NCBI GenBank assembly: GCA_027382625.1
Contig: JAJKFJ010020688.1
Span: 1 to 64,000, forward strand
From: Tetmemena sp. SeJ-2015
Taxonomy: Eukaryota; Ciliophora; Spirotrichea; Sporadotrichida; Oxytrichidae
Reading direction: 5' to 3'
DNA: 64,000 nucleotides
This document shows positions 58,044 through 64,000 of the stretch, piece after piece. The notes under the pieces are model-generated. The model was given only the letters and a program-made list of their open reading frames with translations. It searched no databases and was not told the DNA's origin. Both the position numbers and the translations under genes were made by a program. The stretch's first letter is position 1; every line of letters begins with the position of its first letter.

Positions 58044-59767
58044 AAGAAATTAAGATAAAAGTAAAACTACAGACGAGAATGAGCTACTCAATTCTATTTA
58101 TTGCAGATATATTGCTAAAAATAGCATAGTTTATAAGTTTAAGCTAAAGAATAAAGATTTTTGAATTTTTGAATAACACGATCCTTTTTCATTGAGAATA
58201 AGATTTGTGCATCCCTTGCATTCTATACCATCGAGATCATCAAGAACAACTTTTAAGCTCTCAAAGTCAATCCTGAATTTATGATGATTCTCCATTTCTC
58301 CATTCTTTGAATTTTTCATAGAATTTTGAGTACAAATCACTTATTTTACTAGAAGCTAAGTCTGAAGATGATATATAGACTATCCGTAGAAGAGGTCAAC
58401 ACTTTTCGCATTCATGAATTTTTTACGATCTTAAATATTAAATAAAAAGTTATATTGATCTGTTATAGATGGAATTTGCTCCTCGGACAATTTAGTTTGT
58501 TCTTCCGAGATCTCAAATTAATTATTCATGTAAGCTTAGTTCTCCTAGTATCCTTATTCAAAGTTGCAATATTGACAACTGCTGAAGGGATTTCCTTCTT
58601 CCAGCTAAGATCTCGACTATTAAAGTACTATGAGTGCATTCATGATCTCCTAACTAATTGACTAATTATTTTTCTATAGTATATCCAGCTACTCACTGAC
58701 TGCAAACAGTTAATTGCTTATCTCTTAATGCTGCGCAAGTGTGGGGTGTTAAATGTTTGAGTAAGGATAAAGCTGATTTGATTTCAGGAAGTCTAATTTA
58801 GTCTACAACTAAGGGTTTGAATTATTCTCATATTGTATGAAGATAACAAACTATGTGAGCAGACTCCGAAGTTCAGCGAGATCTTAATCTTGACCATGAG
58901 CCGATATTATGAACTTTGAATTTAGAAATTAGAGCAAGAGCTTGGCAGAGAGAAGCGATCTGAGGATTTTACTATTTCCAATATCAATCTAAGACTTTTC
59001 TAATTGCTCTTAGTGCTCATCGTTTTAGTACTGGTTCTGAAATTATTAGGAAGTCTAAATCAGGTTCTAAGGAACTTTAAGATGGCAGTCTTTTGCAGCC
59101 TTAAGAATCATAACTTTCTACTATTGATTAAAAGCCCTGAAGATATCAGAGTTTAATAAAATAGCCTCAAGAACTTCTGAAAAAAGGATTTTTATTATTC
59201 TCTTAGGCCTTATTTTGTCCTAGTTAATAAGAAAGTGAAAATCAAAGTCAGAGATCTTGATTAAAGTAATCCTATCTTGCAAGAGATCAGAGCGAGTGCA
59301 ATCTGTTAAAGAGTCTTTTGTTTATTAAGATAATTAGGCTTGATTTAGAATGCCTCTTAAGACTTGGTCAATAATATCTGCAGTGGATTATTTATCGTCC
59401 AAATTCAGCTAAACTATATCAAATAAGTACGAATTTAATGCACTCTTAAAATTCTTTAAGAGTAAAGTAAACATTTAGGATCTCCTGAAGTTTAATTAGA
59501 ATTTCCAATCCCTATTTAAGCCAATCCGGACCTACTTAATTTAGCCAATCCACAACAGTTAATAGCAATGTCGCTGTGGTGAGCTTGAAAGTTTGATGTG
59601 ACACCTGTTTTACAGATAATCTCCATAGTATGAAATATGTTATTATGAGTCACTACTTAGATTCTAGTTCTTCCCTCAGTAACTTCTTCTTCTTTAACAT
59701 CCATTTGCTCTCTTTACTACAATTTCCCAAAATCATTCTTCTCTTCCTCTACCTCGCTCAATTTCAT
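58044..59767 (-). CDS. Unknown protein, Cys/Glu/Asn-rich
   Basis: Probable start MKLSEVEEEKNDFGKLQQ at 59767. It continues VKEEEVTEGRTRIQVVTHN, MEIICKTGVTSNFQAHHS and NCCGLAKLSRSGLAQ. In the middle the minus strand reads SLLSSYNMRIIQTLSCRL. Towards the end it reads MNALIVLQQSRSQLEEG, SSCQYCNFEQGYQENQA and FRIDFESLKVVLDDLDGIE. Several frame changes remain, and the region may hold two genes. Cys pairs (CQYC, ECKGC) could bind metal. No family recognised. Confidence 0.45.
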
Positions 59768-60129
59768 TCTTTTCTTCTCTTACCCATCCTTTAAGTTAGA
59801 TTTCCCCGGGCTGAAGAATCCAAGATTACTGATCTTTACTATAGGAGAAAGCATCGAGTTAGTTTTAAATATCTATTTGCAGGATTAAGCTCTGATATCT
59901 TCGGAGAAGTTAAGAAAAAAGAGTTTCTAGTCAGCTGAGAGAAGCCATTTATCATCATCCAAGCACAAAGAATCGAACAAGTTTTACTAATATAAGAATG
60001 AGAGAATCAATCTCAAATAATCGGATATAAATCTACAAAAATAAGCAAAGTTCCATAAAAATGAGCAAGGATGGTTATAGTTAGAGTTTTTCATATTTTA
60101 AAATTATTGATTGTTTCATAAATCATTAG

Positions 60130-62707
60130 TCAGTTGGAAGGTTGAGAATCAAACTTCAGCCTTCTCGAGGAGTTTTTAAAATGGCTCTTCTTTTCTCTTT
60201 TCTTCTTAGTATGCTACAAATCACAATTCTCTATTTCAACGATAGGAGCTACCATATTCTATTTATGCGAATTTTATTCTTCAGTCGGTTAGGATTGGCT
60301 CTAAGCAAGCTACTCTAACGCCTTTTATAATTCCTATTCATCAGCCAAGGAAAATATAGTCGAGTCATATGCAGTATGCTAATTATTCTTATCTACTGGG
60401 CTCAGTTTGATTCGCTTTTTCGGAGGAGACTATATCTATTAAGCTTCCTCTATCTGATCATGATCTATCTTTTAGCTTTATAATGCTTCTTGATGCTCTT
60501 AAAGTCGCTTAAACTTTCTTGTAGTTGCTTTCTTAACTTTCTATTTACAGCTGCTCTTGATTTGCTATTAAGGTGCATTGGTTGTTGGAGTGCGCACATT
60601 TTAGATGTTATTGGAAATGTTTTGATTAGAGCTGCTAAAGTATTAAGACTATTAGAAAGGTTGCTATCCCATGCTGGGCATTTAGCTTATATTTTACATT
60701 GAAGCTGAATGCATGGAGGGAACATTTGGGTTATTATAAGTTGGAGTTGAATGGAAGCCTGGATTGAAGCTTGAAATTTGAGCTTGATTTTAAGCGCTAA
60801 AAGCTGAACTCAAAAATTAACTCGGAGTGAAGTTTCTGTTATCAAAAGTCTAATGGTGAGAAGCATTATCGAGTCTGGTTGAGTTAAAGAGATGTCCAAA
60901 ATACGGTTATATGTAAGGGTTAGTACCTTGCAGGTGCTACGGAATTAAAGCTTTCCCTTGAGGTGATAACTGCAAATATGGTTGCTAAGCATTCTATTCA
61001 ATCTCCTAAGGCCTTAAATTTTAGAAAGGTGCAACGGAAGAAAATTATTATTAAACTTAGGATGATCTTAAGGGACAAAGGGATTTCGACGGGCTAGATG
61101 CTTTTAAGTTACTACTAGTAGTAGTGTGAGGATAATTAAAAGGAACCCATACTTCAATATCACCATCTTTGTATCCTACGTAGAGCTCATGACTTTGCTC
61201 ATCATAGAAAAGACTAGAGAGTTACTATAATCAGGAATTAAAATGTCAAGATTATGAATACCTTTTTCTAATTTGAAGATCTTCCTCTTCTTCCAAGAGC
61301 ATTTCTACTCCTTGTCTGGTGATCTTGTCCCTTATTTTAACTGAGATGAATCTGGGATATCACACTCTCATTTTAGATGTCAATTATGTTGACGTACTCC
61401 ATTTCAGTTTCAGGATCCTCATAATAAGAGAAGAGGTAGCGTTTAGACATTGAAACACTCACAATGTAATTAGAGATAACATTGCCTGCACCATCGCTAC
61501 CATTATCTATCTTGGTGCTCAGCACTTGACCATCGAAGCTTTAGTAACGGTTAATATCAGTTTAAAGTCTTACTTTGTTATGAGTTCTCCCTCGCTGCTC
61601 CATATTTCAATCTTGCCATCTTTTAAGGTAAGAAACTTCTCTTTCTCGTATAAGAAAATGAATGCTTCAGGTGCTTCAAAGCCTTCAATATGTTTTAGGC
61701 TCTTATCCCAACAGTTGTAAATCCTAAGATGCTTGTCTTTTTGCTTGATCATGATTTTTTCATTGAACTATTCCAAAAACTCAATCTCTAGAGTCACTCT
61801 ATCGAATTCGAAATCTGCTATCTGTTAGCCAGTGTGGATATTTATGAGAGTCATAGGAATTAGGTGCTCATCCTTTATCGAGTGAAGTAATAACATGACG
61901 CCGTTGCAAATCTTAAACTCGGCTATAGTTTCATTCTTCAAGACATACTGTAGTTTATAGGTGGATAGAGACCACACTCTGTAGGCTTCTTCCTAGCTGT
62001 GCTTCGTAATTATCTTCTGGTTTATCTCGTCAAATTCAATGAAGTCAGGCCATCTCAACGCGAAATCCTTGAAAAGCTTCTAGCCTTTGAATACCCCCCT
62101 CAAGAAGAGGTGCTGCAAGTATTCTTGAGATTTTGGATCTAATGATTAAAAGATTGAAATAGACATCTGATATCCATATTTATAATTATGATGCGATCTT
62201 GGAGAAGGCCTTATCAATAGTTTAGAAAGAGACAGTCCTGCACTTAAGCGACTGAAATTCATCCTTCTTTGTGACAGACACAACGATTATAGATTCGTTC
62301 ACACGATTTAAGAAAATGCTACGTATCTGCTCATTCTGATTCTTGTTAAAGAACAGAGTTAGCTTCGACACTAAACTTTTAGTTAGTAAATGTAATACAA
62401 ATAATGAGGGTAGCACAAATAATCTAGTTAACTTACTTTTGTGATGGATTGAGCATCTGCCGTTTTCCAGGAGGCTCACAATATACTCATTGTTAAAAGT
62501 GAGAACCTCAAGGACTGAACTTGCCTTGTTCAACTTTTAAGCGAATACTTTAGAAGCTACAGTTTTACAATCATAGCTTTGCTATAGAATGAATTAGAAT
62601 TTGAGTGAACTAAATGTGAATCAGATTTGGCAAAAAGAAACCTAGAATAGTTTTTGCTTTCAATCGTCATCATCAACCATAAGTTTGCTTACTTTGGGCT
62701 TGAACAT
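60130..62707 (-). CDS. WD/beta-propeller-like protein with Q/N/S-rich tail and nuclear localisation motifs
   Basis: Start MFKPKVSKLMVDDDD at 62707. The N-terminal half has beta-strand repeats of WD type: VLEVLTFNNEYIVSLLENGR, LRIYNCWDKSLKHIEGF, FLTLKDGKIEIWSSEGELI, SLFYDEQSHELYVGYKDGDIEVWV. From about 61110 a single open frame of ~320 codons follows. It is rich in Ser, Asn, Gln (many TAA/TAG) and contains basic clusters SPPKKRIKL and KKKREKK, ending LKFDSQPSN at TGA 60130-60132. Basic motifs suggest nuclear targeting. One IES placed (62375); other breaks near 62660, 62215, 62130, 61250. Confidence 0.7.
62375..62435 (-). other. IES, 61 bp, pointer AAAAGT
   Basis: Plus-strand ACTTTT at 62375 and 62436. 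Removal gives CSIHHKSLVSKLTLFFNK. Confidence 0.82.
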
Positions 62708-63151
62708 TTCAAACTAAGCTTATTATAAAATTTAGGTAATTTAAAGTTTGTAAAATTTAATTAATTTGAGCAATAAAGGAGCATTTCTCGACACTGCCTG
62801 AATGATTTCTCAGTCTCCAGTAGGTTGACAGGTTGGTTGCCAAAGAATCTAGAAGCTGCACATCGAGCAGCATTCTATAACAGAGTTGGAAATTAATCGG
62901 TTAGATTATTATTGAATTATTTTTTATAATTATACTTGAGGAGGAAGGTGGATGCAGCCATAGGTTAATGTTAAAATTTAGTTGTTGGTGGTGCTGTTGA
63001 TTTATTAGTTTAAATATTTATTAAGCAAGTTAAAATTTGTCTGTTGTGTAAACTTAAATGTTTGCTCTTTAAACGAGCTCACAATTAGTAGATAACTTAT
63101 TCATAATTATTTCAGAGTAAAATTGATCGTAGATTTCTTCTTACTCTCATT

Positions 63152-63298
63152 ATGGATATGTCCACTGATGATGAATAAATTTGGAAAGATCTAGATTTAG
63201 CAAAGCTTAAATAATTTAATTTCCTTCTCCATTCTCTTATTCTCTATTTTTAAATCATTACAAGTGTAAAACATATATTTGATCATGAATTTTAATGA
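63152..63298 (+). CDS. Short frame, possibly the first piece of a plus-strand gene
   Basis: MDMSTDDEQIWKDLDLAK then a hydrophobic segment and TGA, 48 codons. The acidic start looks coding, but the later part may already be intron or IES. Low support. Confidence 0.3.
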
Positions 63299-63299
63299 A

Positions 63300-63984
63300 T
63301 CAGTGCATCGTATATTTTAATTAAGTTGGAAGTTTTCTGTTGTAGAACATACTTACATTTCATTGGAGCTATCATTATATTCTAATGCTTTTGGCATAGT
63401 ACTGAAATTAAAATTATGATAGAATGATAATAAATAACTGAGCTCCTCTAGGTAAGCTCATCTGCCTTATCTGAGAGTAGAGAATACTCTTAGTCTTTCT
63501 TTGGTAGAGTGAAGTAAGAGCTATATCCTAAGCCATTTTTTGAATGCTCTAATATTTATTATCTACAAAGCAGCTAAATTAACAAAGTTTTAATTAAAGT
63601 TCAACATAAAAAGCTTCCATAAGTGGTGGATTGGTTTATATTATCTTCCATAGGCATAGAAGGGCTTTAACCTTCGAATTGCTTTATTTCACTTATATTA
63701 GAGGTCTATCTCTTATCACTTTAACTTCTCAACTATTAACAAATTTATAGGTTAATATTTCAACTTAAATTAAATCATTTCATCAATAACTTTTTATTCT
63801 CATAATGTTCTTTGGCTAGATTAACTCTATAAGTGCTCAAATCTTATACCGAACTTCGGTTGCTCTCAGATAAAAATATATATTAATCAAAATCGTTTGG
63901 GCCTTTCATCTTGAGAAACTTAACCTATCCTTTTTGCGAATAGTCTGCTTCCTTAATGAGATTCAAAATAAGTTTGATGCCCAT
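63300..63984 (-). CDS. Unknown protein, gene in pieces at the window edge
   Basis: Possible start MGIKLILNLIKEADYSQKG at 63984, continuing FLKMKGPNDFDQYIFLSES and LSTYRVNLAKEHYENKKL to a TGA. Further pieces on the same strand read FEGQSPSMPMEDNINQST and GYSSYFTLPKKDQEYSLLS. Frames between them differ, so IESs are likely. The gene may extend beyond the right edge. Family unknown. Confidence 0.4.
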
Positions 63985-64000
63985 AGAAAGATTTACTGAA

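Overview
The window reads as germline (micronuclear) DNA of a hypotrichous/spirotrich ciliate related to Oxytricha or Stylonychia. Real genes use TAA and TAG inside conserved protein as glutamine and only TGA as stop. Introns are few and follow GT-AG. The conserved genes are interrupted by short AT-rich segments bounded by 2-10 bp direct repeats. Removing such a segment plus one repeat copy restores the conserved protein exactly, which a GT-AG intron cannot do at those sites. These are internal eliminated sequences (IESs) with pointers. I place 28 of them, 17 to 282 bp long. The presence of telomere-bearing-element-like (TBE-like) transposon ends also fits a germline. I cannot name the species.

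Region 1-22 kb is repetitive. One locus is present three times (A about 1-2223, B about 9.8-15.0 kb, C about 16.1-22.0 kb). Each copy carries parts of a minus-strand gene of unknown function, followed by the 5' end of a plus-strand gene that is best preserved in copy C (20866-22027, predicted tail-anchored). The copies have been hit separately by insertions: TBE-like elements with C4A4-type ends (2.2-7.9 kb), a 714-bp deletion derivative flanked by ATT (copy C), a 721-bp near-perfect palindrome, two ~315-bp elements with inverted ends, and a ~684-bp GAAAG-flanked insertion (copy B). Two coding blocks are in opposite order in copies B and C.

Region 22-44 kb is gene-dense. It holds a large unknown minus gene and a divergently arranged plus coiled-coil gene. 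Next come two GAPDH genes in tandem and two tandem ABCG-type half-transporters, then a multi-pass membrane protein, a coiled-coil/one-TM protein and a DUSP-domain protein. Region 44-51 kb carries three tandem genes for ~60-residue proteins beginning MGAAPSN (an N-myristoylation-type start), set in AT-rich DNA, with a broken copy of the DUSP gene end. Region 51-64 kb holds threonyl-tRNA synthetase with nine IESs, a glycolipid-transfer-protein homologue, a WD/beta-propeller-like protein with a long Q/N/S-rich tail and nuclear localisation motifs, and several unrecognised genes.

The genes do not form an obvious pathway. The interest lies in the germline architecture: paralogues sharing or shifting IES positions, very short IESs, and a multiply rearranged repeated locus. 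Single-base homopolymer indels break conserved motifs in several genes, so part of the sequence probably contains assembly errors. Coordinates of multi-piece genes are outer limits.
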